Assembly: GCA_046757645.1 (NCBI GenBank)
Contig: JBHHYS010000007.1
Coordinates: forward strand, 1 to 47,905
DNA: 47,905 bases
Source of the DNA: JBHHYS01 sp046757645
Lineage (GTDB): Bacteria; Acidobacteriota; Terriglobia; Acidiferrales; 2-02-FULL-67-57
Reading direction: 5' to 3'
Below the pieces are notes generated by a model. It ran no database searches. It was not told the DNA's origin and saw nothing but the letters and a program-made list of their open reading frames with translations. Positions 23,932 through 32,342 of the stretch are shown one piece after another; the first letter of the stretch is position 1; every line of letters starts with the position of its first letter. The position numbers were made by a program, and so were the translations under genes.

Positions 23932-23941
23932 CCCACCAAGG
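23932..23941 (+). repeat. 10-base direct repeat right of the AT-rich cassette
   Basis: CCCACCAAGG, the exact partner of 21876-21885. Confidence 0.45.
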
Positions 23942-23997
23942 CGTTGTCTTGACAGTCTCTATCCCCAGCGCCTACCATTTTGCTGGAAGGTGCCTCA

Positions 23998-24264
23998 ATG
24001 GGCCCGCTGGGCTTCACGGAGATTCTTTTCATCCTGCTGCTGGCGCTGTTGCTGTTCGGGCCGCGCCGGTTGCCCGAACTGGGGCGGACGTTGGGCCGGG
24101 GCTTGGCGGAATTTCGCCGGGCCTCCACCGACCTGCGGGCCACGATTGAGGACGAAATTCAGTCAGTGGAGCGGGAGGTGAATACGGAGCCGGAAGCCCC
24201 CCGCTCGCCGTCAATCTCTCCCCCCTCGCCGCCCCAGGCTGCGAAGACGCCGCGTGACTCCTGA
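23998..24264 (+). CDS. tatA: TatA-type twin-arginine translocase subunit
   Basis: Small Tat subunit of 88 residues that forms the protein-conducting oligomer. A single N-terminal membrane helix (GFTEILFILLLALLLFG) is followed by the hinge PRRLPELGRTLG, an amphipathic helix and a disordered Ser/Pro-rich tail. GGAAGG lies seven bases before the ATG at 23998. It is followed after 11 bases by tatC. TatA and TatB are hard to tell apart, and with only one such gene here it may serve both roles. Confidence 0.92.
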   Translation: MGPLGFTEILFILLLALLLFGPRRLPELGRTLGRGLAEFRRASTDLRATIEDEIQSVEREVNTEPEAPRSPSISPPSPPQAAKTPRDS

Positions 24265-24275
24265 GCCGGTGAGCG

Positions 24276-25082
24276 ATGGCCGTCGGCGTTGATCCCGGTG
24301 TCAAGGAAGCGGAACGCGAGCCCGCCGCCATGGGGTTCTTTGACCATTTAGCGGAACTGCGTCGCCGGCTGCTTTACTGCCTGGCGGCGGTTGCCGTCGG
24401 CTGCATGGGGGGTTTTTACTTCTGGGTACAAATCTATGCTTTTGTGTCGGTGCCCATCCGGGCGGCGTTCGAGCAACTGGGGATGGAGAACCGCCTGGTT
24501 TTCACCGGACCCTTGGTGCCCATCAAGTTTGCCCTGCAGGTGGGCATCTACGCAGGCATCTTTTTGGCGGTGCCGGTCATCTTCTGGCAATTATGGCTGT
24601 TTGTGGCCCCGGGATTGTACCGGCACGAGCGGCGATTCGCGCTGCCCTTCGTGCTGTCTTCCTCCGGCTTGTTCGTGCTGGGCAGCTACTTCGCCCACCG
24701 AGTGGTGCTGCCCATAACCCTGAAGTTTCTGCTCGCCTTCGGGAGGGACTTGTTCGAGCCGCTGATCACCATCAACGAGTTCTTCAGCTTGTGGTTGACC
24801 ATGGTGCTGTGGATGGGAATCATCTTCCAACTGCCCATCCTGATTCTCGTCCTTTCGTGGATCGGGCTGGTGACCCCGGGTTTTCTGGTGCACTACTTGC
24901 GGCACGCGATTGTGGTGATTGCGGCGGCCGCTGCGGTGATTACCCCCACCACCGACGTCATCACCCTGACTGTCTTCGCCTTGCCCATGGTCGGCCTCTA
25001 CGTGCTGGGCATCGGCATCTCCTACCTAGTCAGATGGCGGCAAGAGGTGCGCGCCGTTCGCCGCTCCGAGACAGACGATTGA
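24276..25082 (+). CDS. tatC: TatC twin-arginine translocase core subunit
   Basis: Polytopic receptor for twin-arginine signal peptides. It is 268 residues if started at 24276, and MGFFDHLAELRRRLL at 24330 is an alternative start. The DHLAELRRR motif at the N terminus is the conserved signal-peptide contact, and six membrane segments follow. Its stop overlaps the start of the next gene by one base (TGATG). Confidence 0.93.
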   Translation: MAVGVDPGVKEAEREPAAMGFFDHLAELRRRLLYCLAAVAVGCMGGFYFWVQIYAFVSVPIRAAFEQLGMENRLVFTGPLVPIKFALQVGIYAGIFLAVPVIFWQLWLFVAPGLYRHERRFALPFVLSSSGLFVLGSYFAHRVVLPITLKFLLAFGRDLFEPLITINEFFSLWLTMVLWMGIIFQLPILILVLSWIGLVTPGFLVHYLRHAIVVIAAAAAVITPTTDVITLTVFALPMVGLYVLGIGISYLVRWRQEVRAVRRSETDD

Positions 25083-26044
25083 TGCGGCCCGTTGGGGGGA
25101 TTCTTCTGCTGGTGCTGGCGTTGGGCGCCAGCTTGGTGGTGGCCGGCCAACCCCCGCGGGCCCGGCTGAGCGGAAAGCGAGCCTGGGGACACGTGCGGGC
25201 ACTGCTTCGGTTCGGGGCGCGCCTGCCCGGGTCAAACGCGCATCGCCGGGCACAAGCCTACATTGTTCGCCACCTGCGCTCGGTGGGTGCCGAGGTGGAA
25301 GAGGTGAACTTCGTGGTGCAGACGCCGCGGGGCGTCGTGACGATGAAGAACATCCTGGGGAAGATTCCGGGGCGAAGCTCCGAAGTCGTGGTGCTGGGGG
25401 GACACTACGACACCAAGAAAATCAAAGGGTTCGTGGGGGCGAATGACGGCGGCTCCTCGACCGCGCTGCTGCTGGAGTTGGCGCAGGTGCTGAGCTTCCA
25501 GCAGCCGAATCCGCTGACTGTCTGGGTGGTATTTTTTGATGGGGAGGAAGCCTTCTCCCATTGGAGCGAGAGCGACGGGCTCTACGGAAGCCGCTACCAG
25601 GCCAGCGCTTGGCAGCGAGATGACTTGGTCGAGCGGATCAAAGCGGTGATTGTGGTGGACATGATCGGCGACAAGGAGCTGGCCCTGCGGCGCGACCTGA
25701 ACTCCACCCCCTGGCTGACCAACCTGGTCTGGGAAATCGCCCACGCCAAGGGCTACCAAACGCACTTTCTGGAAGAGGCGCAAACGGTTGCGGACGACCA
25801 CGTGCCCTTTGTAGAAATGGGCGTGCCGGCGGTGGACCTGATCGATATGGAGTACGGCCCCGGAAACCGTTACTGGCACACGCCGGCGGACACAGTGGAC
25901 AAACTCAGTGCCCGCAGCTTCGAGATCGTCGGGGAGGTGGTGCTGGAGACGGTGTCACGCCTGGGGGAGCGCTGGCCCGGGCAGGCGGTTCGGCCGGGCG
26001 CGGACCCGCCCGCCGATTCTCGCCCCCGGAAAGAGCCGCACTAG
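25082..26044 (+). CDS. Secreted M28-family zinc peptidase / glutaminyl-cyclase-like protein
   Basis: Protein of 320 residues with a signal peptide (cut near VVAGQ). The M28 metal motifs are HYDT (first His), NDGGSS (bridging Asp), DGEEAF (catalytic and metal Glu), then a distal Asp and the final His in HTPADTVDKL. The insertion between DGEEAF and LYGSRY and the WHTPADT ending resemble glutaminyl cyclases more than aminopeptidases. The start is ATG at 25082, because the upstream open frame lies within tatC. Coupling to tatC suggests cotranscription, but the signal peptide has no twin arginine. Confidence 0.85.
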   Translation: MRPVGGILLLVLALGASLVVAGQPPRARLSGKRAWGHVRALLRFGARLPGSNAHRRAQAYIVRHLRSVGAEVEEVNFVVQTPRGVVTMKNILGKIPGRSSEVVVLGGHYDTKKIKGFVGANDGGSSTALLLELAQVLSFQQPNPLTVWVVFFDGEEAFSHWSESDGLYGSRYQASAWQRDDLVERIKAVIVVDMIGDKELALRRDLNSTPWLTNLVWEIAHAKGYQTHFLEEAQTVADDHVPFVEMGVPAVDLIDMEYGPGNRYWHTPADTVDKLSARSFEIVGEVVLETVSRLGERWPGQAVRPGADPPADSRPRKEPH

Positions 26045-26070
26045 AGAGCGAGCGGGCCGTCCCGCCGCTT

Positions 26071-27684
26071 CTACTCGAAGGTTATCTCTTCGCCTTGCAC
26101 GACCCGCGAATGCTTGCACCACCTCTCGTCCACTCGATACGGAAAATCGTTGCGGTAGTGGGCGCCGCGGCTTTCCTCCCGGGCCAGGGCACAGCGGGCA
26201 CTGATCTCGGCCACGGTGCGGAGATTTGTTTCCTCGCAGTGAGCGCGAGTCGGGGCGCGCGGCGCGGGGGCGGTCGAGGAGGCGAGGAATTCGAGCGCGG
26301 TCTGCAGCGAGGCGGCGCTGCGAATGATGCCTGCGTGTTGCCACATGGTAGCGCTGAACTCAGCGATGCGCTTCTGGAGGTCAGCGGGCACCGGATTGGA
26401 CGCTGGCACAGCGGGGGCTTTTGCCCCGCCCGCGAGGGAAGAATGCCTTGCCGAGGGTCGCGCGCCCCGGGCGGTTCTGGGCCGCCGGGCGGGCCCTTCT
26501 TTTGCCATGGCCCGGCCGGCACGAGCGCCGAAGACCAAGCCGTCGAGCAGAGAGTTGCTGGCCAGCCGGTTGGCGCCGTGCACGCCGTTGCAGGCGACTT
26601 CGCCGGCGGCGAAGAGTCCCGGGAGGGAAGTGCGGCCGTCGAGGTCGGTGGCGATGCCGCCCATGGCATAGTGGGCCGCGGGCCGCACGGGGATGAGGTC
26701 GGTGGCAATGTCAAGGTTGTGAGCCAGGCAGGTGGCATGGATGCGGGGAAAGCGGGTGCGGACGTACTCAGGGTCGAGCTTGGTCATATCCAGGTAAACA
26801 AACTCACTGCCGGTACATTCGAGTTCCTTGAGGATGGCCCGACAGATGACATCCCGAGGAGCGAGGTCGCCGGCCTCGTGGTAGTGGGGCATAAAGCGTT
26901 GCAGGTCCAGATTGCGCAAGCAGCCGCCCTCGCCCCGCAGGGCTTCCGAGAGCAAAAAGCGGGGGGCGCCCGGGACATAGAGAGCCGTCGGATGGAACTG
27001 AATGAATTCCATATCGCGCAGGGCGGCACCGGCGCGGTAGGCGATAGCCACCCCATCGCCCGTGGCCAGGGGCGGGTTGGTGGTTTCCCCGTACACCTGG
27101 CCCAAGCCGCCGGTCGCCAGCAGCACGGCGCGGGCGCGGATCTCGCCGAAGGTGTGGCGCTGTTCATCCAGGTAGCGGATGCCGCGCACCTGACCGTTTT
27201 CGACGATCAAGTCGGTGGTGAAGACAAAGGGCAGCAGCTCAATGACGCTGCGGGCGCGGGCGAAGAGGACGCGGTCGATCTCCTGGCCGGTGGAATCGCC
27301 CTGGGCGTGCAGGACACGTGAGCGGCTATGGGCGCCCTCGCGGGTGAAGGCCAGCCGCGTACCGTCGCGGTCGAACTTGGTGCCCCAGGCGATGAGCTCA
27401 TGAATGTAGCCGGGCCCTTCCTCGACCATGGTGCGCACCGCCGCTTCGTGGCAGAGGCCGTCGCCGGCCTTCAGGGTGTCCTGAAGATGGAGGCAGATTT
27501 GGTCTTCGTCGCTGAGGGCGGCGGCGATGCCGCCCTGGGCGTACTGGGTGGCGGATTCAGTGGGTTCGGCTTTGCTGAGGACAAGAACCTGGCCCGCGGC
27601 CGCCAGCTCAATCGCAGCGCGCAGCCCGGCGACGCCACAGCCGACGACTACATAGTCAGTCTGCCGGGTTTCGCCTGATTTCAT
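26071..27684 (-). CDS. nadB: L-aspartate oxidase
   Basis: FAD enzyme that oxidises aspartate to iminoaspartate, the first step of NAD synthesis. It is 537 residues long. The dinucleotide-binding VVGCGVAGLRAAIE is at the N terminus, followed by ATQYAQGGIAAAL. The family signature EGAHSRSRVLHAQGD, the HPTALYVPGAPRFLLSEALRGEGG segment and the terminal FAD contact GANRLASNSLLDGLVFG follow. The second ATG (27684) has AAGG at good spacing, while the first ATG at 27690 is too close to it. There is an unusual Gly/Ala/Pro-rich insertion near residue 410. nadA and nadC are not in the window. Confidence 0.93.
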   Translation of the reverse strand: MKSGETRQTDYVVVGCGVAGLRAAIELAAAGQVLVLSKAEPTESATQYAQGGIAAALSDEDQICLHLQDTLKAGDGLCHEAAVRTMVEEGPGYIHELIAWGTKFDRDGTRLAFTREGAHSRSRVLHAQGDSTGQEIDRVLFARARSVIELLPFVFTTDLIVENGQVRGIRYLDEQRHTFGEIRARAVLLATGGLGQVYGETTNPPLATGDGVAIAYRAGAALRDMEFIQFHPTALYVPGAPRFLLSEALRGEGGCLRNLDLQRFMPHYHEAGDLAPRDVICRAILKELECTGSEFVYLDMTKLDPEYVRTRFPRIHATCLAHNLDIATDLIPVRPAAHYAMGGIATDLDGRTSLPGLFAAGEVACNGVHGANRLASNSLLDGLVFGARAGRAMAKEGPARRPRTARGARPSARHSSLAGGAKAPAVPASNPVPADLQKRIAEFSATMWQHAGIIRSAASLQTALEFLASSTAPAPRAPTRAHCEETNLRTVAEISARCALAREESRGAHYRNDFPYRVDERWCKHSRVVQGEEITFE

Positions 27685-27829
27685 GGGCATCCTTCACTGC
27701 CTGCGATGATAAGCTAGGCCGCACGATTCTTTCAACCGGTGACTCGGGTATTTCTTTCCTCTTCGGATCGCCTCCGAGGCGATGGTATAAATGAAAAACC
27801 AGAGAATGGGACGGCCAGGAGCTATTCGC

Positions 27830-28933
27830 GTGACTCGCCTCTGGGTGCGCACCCCCACAGCCCGCTATCCCATCTGGGTGGGCGCAGGCCTGTTGGGGCA
27901 GAGCGGGCGGCGGCTGGGGCGGCTGCGGCCGCGGTGTCGGCGGCTGTTCGTGGTCAGTTCGCCGCGGGTCTGGCGATTGTGGGGAAGGGAACTGGCGCGC
28001 GCGCTGCGGGCCACGGGTATCCGCCCGGAGATAGTGCTGATGGATGACCGGGAGGAAAAGAAGCGTCTGGCTACGGTAGAGAAACTGGCCGCCGAGCTGC
28101 TGAAGCGCGGCGCTGATCGCGGGGCGGTACTGGCGGCGCTGGGCGGCGGGGTGGTCGGCGACGTCACCGGTTTTCTGGCTGCCACTTATATGCGCGGAGT
28201 CGCCTGCATCCAGATTCCCACTACCCTGGTGGGCCAGATTGACAGTGCCATCGGAGGCAAAACCGGGGTGAACCTGCGGGAAGGAAAAAACTTGCTGGGG
28301 GCATTCCATCAGCCGCTGGCGGTGCTGGTGGACCCCCGCCTGCTGGAGACGCTGCCCGCGCGGGAGTATCGCGCCGGACTCTATGAAGTGGTGAAATGCG
28401 CTGTGGTCGGGGACGTGAAGCTGTTTCGCTTCTTGGAAGAAGAGATGCAAGCGGTGCTGAGGCGGGAAGCCCCGGCGCTGCGCGCAATTTTGGTCCGCGC
28501 CATTCGCCTCAAGGCGGGGATTGTCGCCCAGGACGAACGGGAGCAGGATCGGCGCCGGGTGCTGAACTTCGGTCACACGGTCGGGCATGCGCTGGAAACC
28601 CTCAGCCGGTATCAAGGCTTGCGCCACGGCGAGGCGGTGGGATGGGGGATGATCGCAGCCACCCGCTTGGCCGTACGCTTGGGGCGGCTGCCGCCGGCCA
28701 CGGCGGAGCGAATCATCGCCTTGGTGCGGAGGCTGGGGCGACTACCGGCGCTGCCGCGACTGCCGGCGGCGCGCATCTACGAGCAACTCTTCGCGGACAA
28801 GAAGAAGCTGGAGGCCGAGCTGCGCTTCGTGCTGCCGCGGCGGGTTGGCGGGGTGGAAATCGTCGGCGGGATTCCGCGCGCGGATGTGCTCGCCAGCCTG
28901 GGCGAGCTGGGCGCCGTGCTGCCGGTGCGATGA
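27830..28933 (+). CDS. aroB: 3-dehydroquinate synthase
   Basis: Second enzyme of the shikimate pathway, NAD- and zinc-dependent, about 367 residues. NAD loop GGGVVGDVTGFLAATYMRG and PTTLVGQIDSAIGGKTGVN are present, as are the zinc histidines in NFGHTVGHALE and RHGEAVGWGM. The GTG at 27830 follows CCAGGAG at the right distance and gives the family length, while an ATG at 27791 would add 13 residues. Its stop overlaps the next start (ATGA). Confidence 0.93.
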   Translation: MTRLWVRTPTARYPIWVGAGLLGQSGRRLGRLRPRCRRLFVVSSPRVWRLWGRELARALRATGIRPEIVLMDDREEKKRLATVEKLAAELLKRGADRGAVLAALGGGVVGDVTGFLAATYMRGVACIQIPTTLVGQIDSAIGGKTGVNLREGKNLLGAFHQPLAVLVDPRLLETLPAREYRAGLYEVVKCAVVGDVKLFRFLEEEMQAVLRREAPALRAILVRAIRLKAGIVAQDEREQDRRRVLNFGHTVGHALETLSRYQGLRHGEAVGWGMIAATRLAVRLGRLPPATAERIIALVRRLGRLPALPRLPAARIYEQLFADKKKLEAELRFVLPRRVGGVEIVGGIPRADVLASLGELGAVLPVR

Positions 28934-29682
28934 GTAAGAAAGCCTTCCTGCCGGGAACGCGTCCGGAGAGCGTCCAGGGAGAAGAAGAGGCGGCGCAGCA
29001 CGTGCAGGAGATGTTTACGCGGATTGCGCCGCGGTACGATTTCCTCAACCATCTACTCTCCTTTTCCCGCGACCGGGTGTGGCGGCGGCGCACGGCGCGC
29101 GCCCTGGCCCCCCGGCTGGCGGCGGCCCACACGCGGGCGCTCGACCTCTGCTGCGGAACGGCGGACCTGGCGCTGGAGTTGGCGCGGGTGAGTGCCGGGG
29201 CGGTAGTGGGGAGCGACTTCGTTCATCCCATGCTGGTGCGGGGCCGAGAAAAGGCCGCCGGGCAGCGCCAACGCATCGCCTTCGTGGAAGCCGACGCTCT
29301 GCGGCTGCCTTTCGGCGACGAGGGCTTCGATGTGGTCACGGCCGCCTTCGGGTTCCGCAACCTGGCCAACTACCGCCGCGGCCTGGCGGAGATTGGCCGG
29401 GTGCTGAAGCGGGGCGGGGAAGCCGCCATCCTGGAATTTGCTCTGCCGCAGGGACGTGTGTTTGCCCCTCTCTACCACTTTTACTTTTCCCGGGTCCTGC
29501 CCTGGATTGGCCGCGCCGTATCGGGCGTCAGCGGGCCCTACAGTTACCTGCCGGCATCGGTGAAAGAGTTTCCCGACTGTGAGGAGTTTGCCGGCTGGAT
29601 GGAAGTGGCGGGATTTCGCTCCGTGAGCTACGAGGTGTGGACGGGAGGAACCGTCGCGCTGCACCGGGGCACGAAAGCCTGA
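28930..29682 (+). CDS. ubiE: Quinone-biosynthesis C-methyltransferase (UbiE/MenG)
   Basis: SAM-dependent methyltransferase of 250 residues that methylates the demethylmenaquinone or benzoquinone ring. The N-terminal segment MFTRIAPRYDFLNHLLSF is diagnostic. The SAM loop LDLCCGTADLALEL and the GFRNLANYRRGLAEIGRVLKRGG segment follow. Its start overlaps the aroB stop by four bases. In an acidobacterium the substrate is probably demethylmenaquinone (MenG). Confidence 0.93.
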   Translation: MSKKAFLPGTRPESVQGEEEAAQHVQEMFTRIAPRYDFLNHLLSFSRDRVWRRRTARALAPRLAAAHTRALDLCCGTADLALELARVSAGAVVGSDFVHPMLVRGREKAAGQRQRIAFVEADALRLPFGDEGFDVVTAAFGFRNLANYRRGLAEIGRVLKRGGEAAILEFALPQGRVFAPLYHFYFSRVLPWIGRAVSGVSGPYSYLPASVKEFPDCEEFAGWMEVAGFRSVSYEVWTGGTVALHRGTKA

Positions 29683-29704
29683 CGGAAGTCTGTGGCCAGG
29701 GCCT

Positions 29705-30298
29705 CTATTCGCGCGCCCAGCCCGGCTGGCCCCCGGCGCGCCGCAGCTCATTTTCAAGCTGCGAGAGTTCCCGCTGGAATTTCTGAATCTCCCCTTGCTT
29801 CGCCTTCATCTTCTGGAGCAGTTCCATGAGCTCGCGGCCGCCGGCCGTGTTCCCGGAGAACTGCTCGCGCATGGCCCGATTGGGGTCCTGATAGTATTGG
29901 GTGCGCGCCAGGTTGTATTCCCGCTGCAGGAGGTCGAGTTCGCGCTGGGCGGTACGGATCTTCTCCCGGTGGGCGCGGAATTTGTCTCGCCAGCACTGCT
30001 CGCCGCACTCCTCGGCTTGTTCCTTTTCGGCGGCTCCCTTTTCAGCTTCGGCCGCAGCCGCGCCCTCCCCCGCGGGCGTCGAGGGCGGTGGGGCCACCCT
30101 TCCCACGATCGAGACGGCCACGCCGGCCCTGGGGATATTGTCGTTGGTGAAGAACGGCACGCGGGAGAGGTCCTTCTGGGCGCGCTCCGCGCGGAGGCGA
30201 CGCGCGAGGTCGCCGAGGCCGGAGGGCGTACGGGACTGTGCCCAGGCGAGGCCGCTGACAAGCAGCAGCCCGCTGAGCAGCAAAAGTGCTTTCCTCAT
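29705..30298 (-). CDS. Secreted coiled-coil protein of unknown function
   Basis: Protein of 197 residues with a signal peptide (cut near AWAQ). An Ala/Glu-rich linker with two cysteines (EECGEQCW, about residues 97-104) is followed by a long heptad-patterned helix region (about 105-190). The ATG at 30298 has GGAG eight bases before it. No family is recognised with confidence. Similar short coiled-coil secreted proteins are common in acidobacteria. It lies downstream of the prepilin peptidase on the same strand with a gap of 131 bases. Confidence 0.72.
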   Translation of the reverse strand: MRKALLLLSGLLLVSGLAWAQSRTPSGLGDLARRLRAERAQKDLSRVPFFTNDNIPRAGVAVSIVGRVAPPPSTPAGEGAAAAEAEKGAAEKEQAEECGEQCWRDKFRAHREKIRTAQRELDLLQREYNLARTQYYQDPNRAMREQFSGNTAGGRELMELLQKMKAKQGEIQKFQRELSQLENELRRAGGQPGWARE

Positions 30299-30429
30299 CG
30301 TATTCACTCCGCAGACAGATTCGGCTTCTCTGGCGCCGCTCTACTCGCATTCTAGTCCCTCGGGGGAGCAAAAGCAAGTTAAGGGTGCATGTGTCGCCTG
30401 GCGCCATGCAATCAACCGAACCAGCCCAG

Positions 30430-31251
30430 TCAACCGAACAAACCGAGGTAAGCCGCTACCAGAGCCTGCCCCCAAAAGAGCGCCACCAGGGCGGCCAGCC
30501 CCAGGAACGTACCGAGAGGCAGCTCGTAGCGGCTGCTCTTCTTGGCCAGGAGGATGAAGAGGCCTCCGAAGAGGCTGCCCAGGAGCGAGCCGAGCAAAAG
30601 CGTAAGCACGGTGAGCTTGAGCCCGAAGAAGAGCCCCACCATGGCCAACATCTTGACGTCACCCAGTCCGATCGCCTCCACACGGCGCAGCCGGTACCAC
30701 ACTTCGCCCAAGCCAAACAACAGGCCGGCGCCGAGAAGGCCACCGAGCAAAGCCTCGGCGAGGGAAAACAAGCTAGGAAACGGATTGCCTCCGAACAGCG
30801 GGCGCAGCAGGAACGCCGCAGTGCCGTCTTCCACCGGCACCCAGAGGGCAAAGAGAAAACCGGCGACGATGCCGGGATAGGTGATGCGGTCGGGGAGCAA
30901 GCGATCGCGCAGATCGGTGAAAATCAGAACAATCAGGGCAGCCGTCAGCAGCGCCGCCTTCAACGATTCGAGGGAGAAGCCGAAGCGCAAATACGCAAGC
31001 AGCAATCCGGTTGCGGTGAGCAGCTCGACCAACGGGTAGAGCGGCGAGATCGGCGCGGCGCACTGGCGGCAGCGGCCGCGCAAGAGGAGGTAGCTCAGCA
31101 CGGGAATGTTGTCGTAGGCGGCGATGGGGTGGGCGCAGCCCGGGCAGCGGGAGCGAGGTCGAACCACCGATTCCCCCTTGGGCAGGCGGTGGATGCAAAC
31201 GTTGAGGAAGCTGCCTACGGCGAGGCCGAAGAGGAAGACGAGGACGCTCAT
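30430..31251 (-). CDS. pilD: Prepilin peptidase / N-methyltransferase
   Basis: Bifunctional inner-membrane aspartic protease that removes the leader of type IV prepilins and methylates the new N terminus. It is 273 residues long. The N-terminal methylase domain has GSFLNVCIHRLP and a four-cysteine zinc site (CPGC, then CRQC). The two catalytic aspartates lie in FTDLRDRLLPD and GLGDVKM. Seven or eight membrane segments are visible. Its stop side faces a 131-base gap, and the glycosyltransferase upstream overlaps its start by four bases. It should process both pilins and the pseudopilin-like protein in this window. Confidence 0.95.
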   Translation of the reverse strand: MSVLVFLFGLAVGSFLNVCIHRLPKGESVVRPRSRCPGCAHPIAAYDNIPVLSYLLLRGRCRQCAAPISPLYPLVELLTATGLLLAYLRFGFSLESLKAALLTAALIVLIFTDLRDRLLPDRITYPGIVAGFLFALWVPVEDGTAAFLLRPLFGGNPFPSLFSLAEALLGGLLGAGLLFGLGEVWYRLRRVEAIGLGDVKMLAMVGLFFGLKLTVLTLLLGSLLGSLFGGLFILLAKKSSRYELPLGTFLGLAALVALFWGQALVAAYLGLFG

Positions 31252-32342
31252 GGATGTCGCTCCGAGGAGGCAACCGTTTGGTAAACCCGAAGCGTGTTCT
31301 CCACCATCTGGTCGGCGGTAAAGTGCTGCTGGATGGTGTTCCGGGCGGCGGCGCCGAGCTGATGGGCCCAGGCGGGGTCACGCAACAAGCCCAGCACCGC
31401 CGCGGCGATGCTGGCGGGGTGCGAGTCAGGAACCAAGAGGCCGGTTTGTTCGTGGGTGACCACTTCCCGGGCCGCACCGCGGTCAATTGCTACCACGGGG
31501 AGCGCATACGCCATCGCGGTCAGCAGGGCGGTGCCCAGTCCTTCTTCCCGCGCCGGAAAGAGGAAGAGGTCGAGGGCGTGATAGACCGGGGCAACATCTT
31601 CGACGAAGCCGGTAAAGTGCACCCCGGCGTGCACCCCCAGCGCGCGCCCCAGCCGCTCCAGCCGCCGGCGACAAGGGCCGTCGCCCGCCAGCAACAACTG
31701 GCAAGCGGGAAACTGGGCGCGCACCGCCGGGAAGGCCCGAATCAGGCTTTCTTGGCCTTTGTCTGGCAGCAAGTACCCGACCGCGCCGAGCACGGGGTTA
31801 TTGTCGCCCACAGCCCAGCGGCGCCGCGCTTGGCGGCGGGCGTCAGGTGCAGGCCAGGGCGGAAATTCAACGCCGTCATAGACGATTTCCACCTGCTCCT
31901 TCGGCAGCCCCGAAGCAACCACTCTCTCGGCCACGAAGCGGGAAACCGCCAGAACCCGGTGGAGGGCGCGATAGCGAGCCAAAGCAAGCGGGTTGGAGTG
32001 AAGTGGATAAGCAACCCGGCGCGAAGCCACCACGCCACTGTGCCGGTGGGCGCGGGCCAGCCAGGCGGCGGTGAGACCGTGGGCTTCATGCAGGTGCAGG
32101 AGCTCGAAGCGCTCCCGCGCCAGCAGTTGCCGCAGCCGGAGCACAGCTTGCAGCCGGGTGATTCGCCGTCCCACAGCGTGAACAGGGAAACCCTCGGCGC
32201 GGGCGTGCTGCGCCAGCGGAGCACTTCCCACCGCGACCAGTTCGGCGCGGTACCCGCGAGCTCGGAGGCCCCGGAGCAGCAACAATGCCTGGTTTTGGCC
32301 CCCGCGCCACTGCGGCCCGAGGTCCACCTGCAGCGTGGTCAA
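31248..32342 (-). CDS. Glycosyltransferase family 4
   Basis: GT-B glycosyltransferase of about 364 residues. The N-terminal domain starts LTTLQVDLGPQWRGGQNQ, where the loop binds acceptor. The C-terminal domain has LLAGDGPCRRRLERL, VHFTGFVEDVAPVYHALDLFLFPAREEGLGTALLTAMAYALPVVA (E-x7-E type motif) and GLLVP. The TTG at 32342 is taken as start because AGGAG stands nine bases upstream and it overlaps the stop of the preceding gene. A longer open frame to 32897 is not coding in this frame. It probably adds a sugar to LPS or exopolysaccharide. Confidence 0.87.
   Translation of the reverse strand: MTTLQVDLGPQWRGGQNQALLLLRGLRARGYRAELVAVGSAPLAQHARAEGFPVHAVGRRITRLQAVLRLRQLLARERFELLHLHEAHGLTAAWLARAHRHSGVVASRRVAYPLHSNPLALARYRALHRVLAVSRFVAERVVASGLPKEQVEIVYDGVEFPPWPAPDARRQARRRWAVGDNNPVLGAVGYLLPDKGQESLIRAFPAVRAQFPACQLLLAGDGPCRRRLERLGRALGVHAGVHFTGFVEDVAPVYHALDLFLFPAREEGLGTALLTAMAYALPVVAIDRGAAREVVTHEQTGLLVPDSHPASIAAAVLGLLRDPAWAHQLGAAARNTIQQHFTADQMVENTLRVYQTVASSERHP

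Noticed and set aside
21876..23941. Treating CCCACCAAGG as a certain target-site duplication
   Set aside because: The gaps to the inverted repeats differ (5 and 3 bases), and GCCCAC/GTGGGC near the left end could explain part of the similarity. It is kept only as supporting evidence.
24593..25081. N-terminal extension of the M28 peptidase frame
   Set aside because: It overlaps tatC throughout. The ATG at 25082 is followed by a proper signal peptide.
26044..26071. GCGGG/CCCGC hairpin between the M28 peptidase and nadB as a terminator
   Set aside because: Only 5 bp with no T run on either strand.
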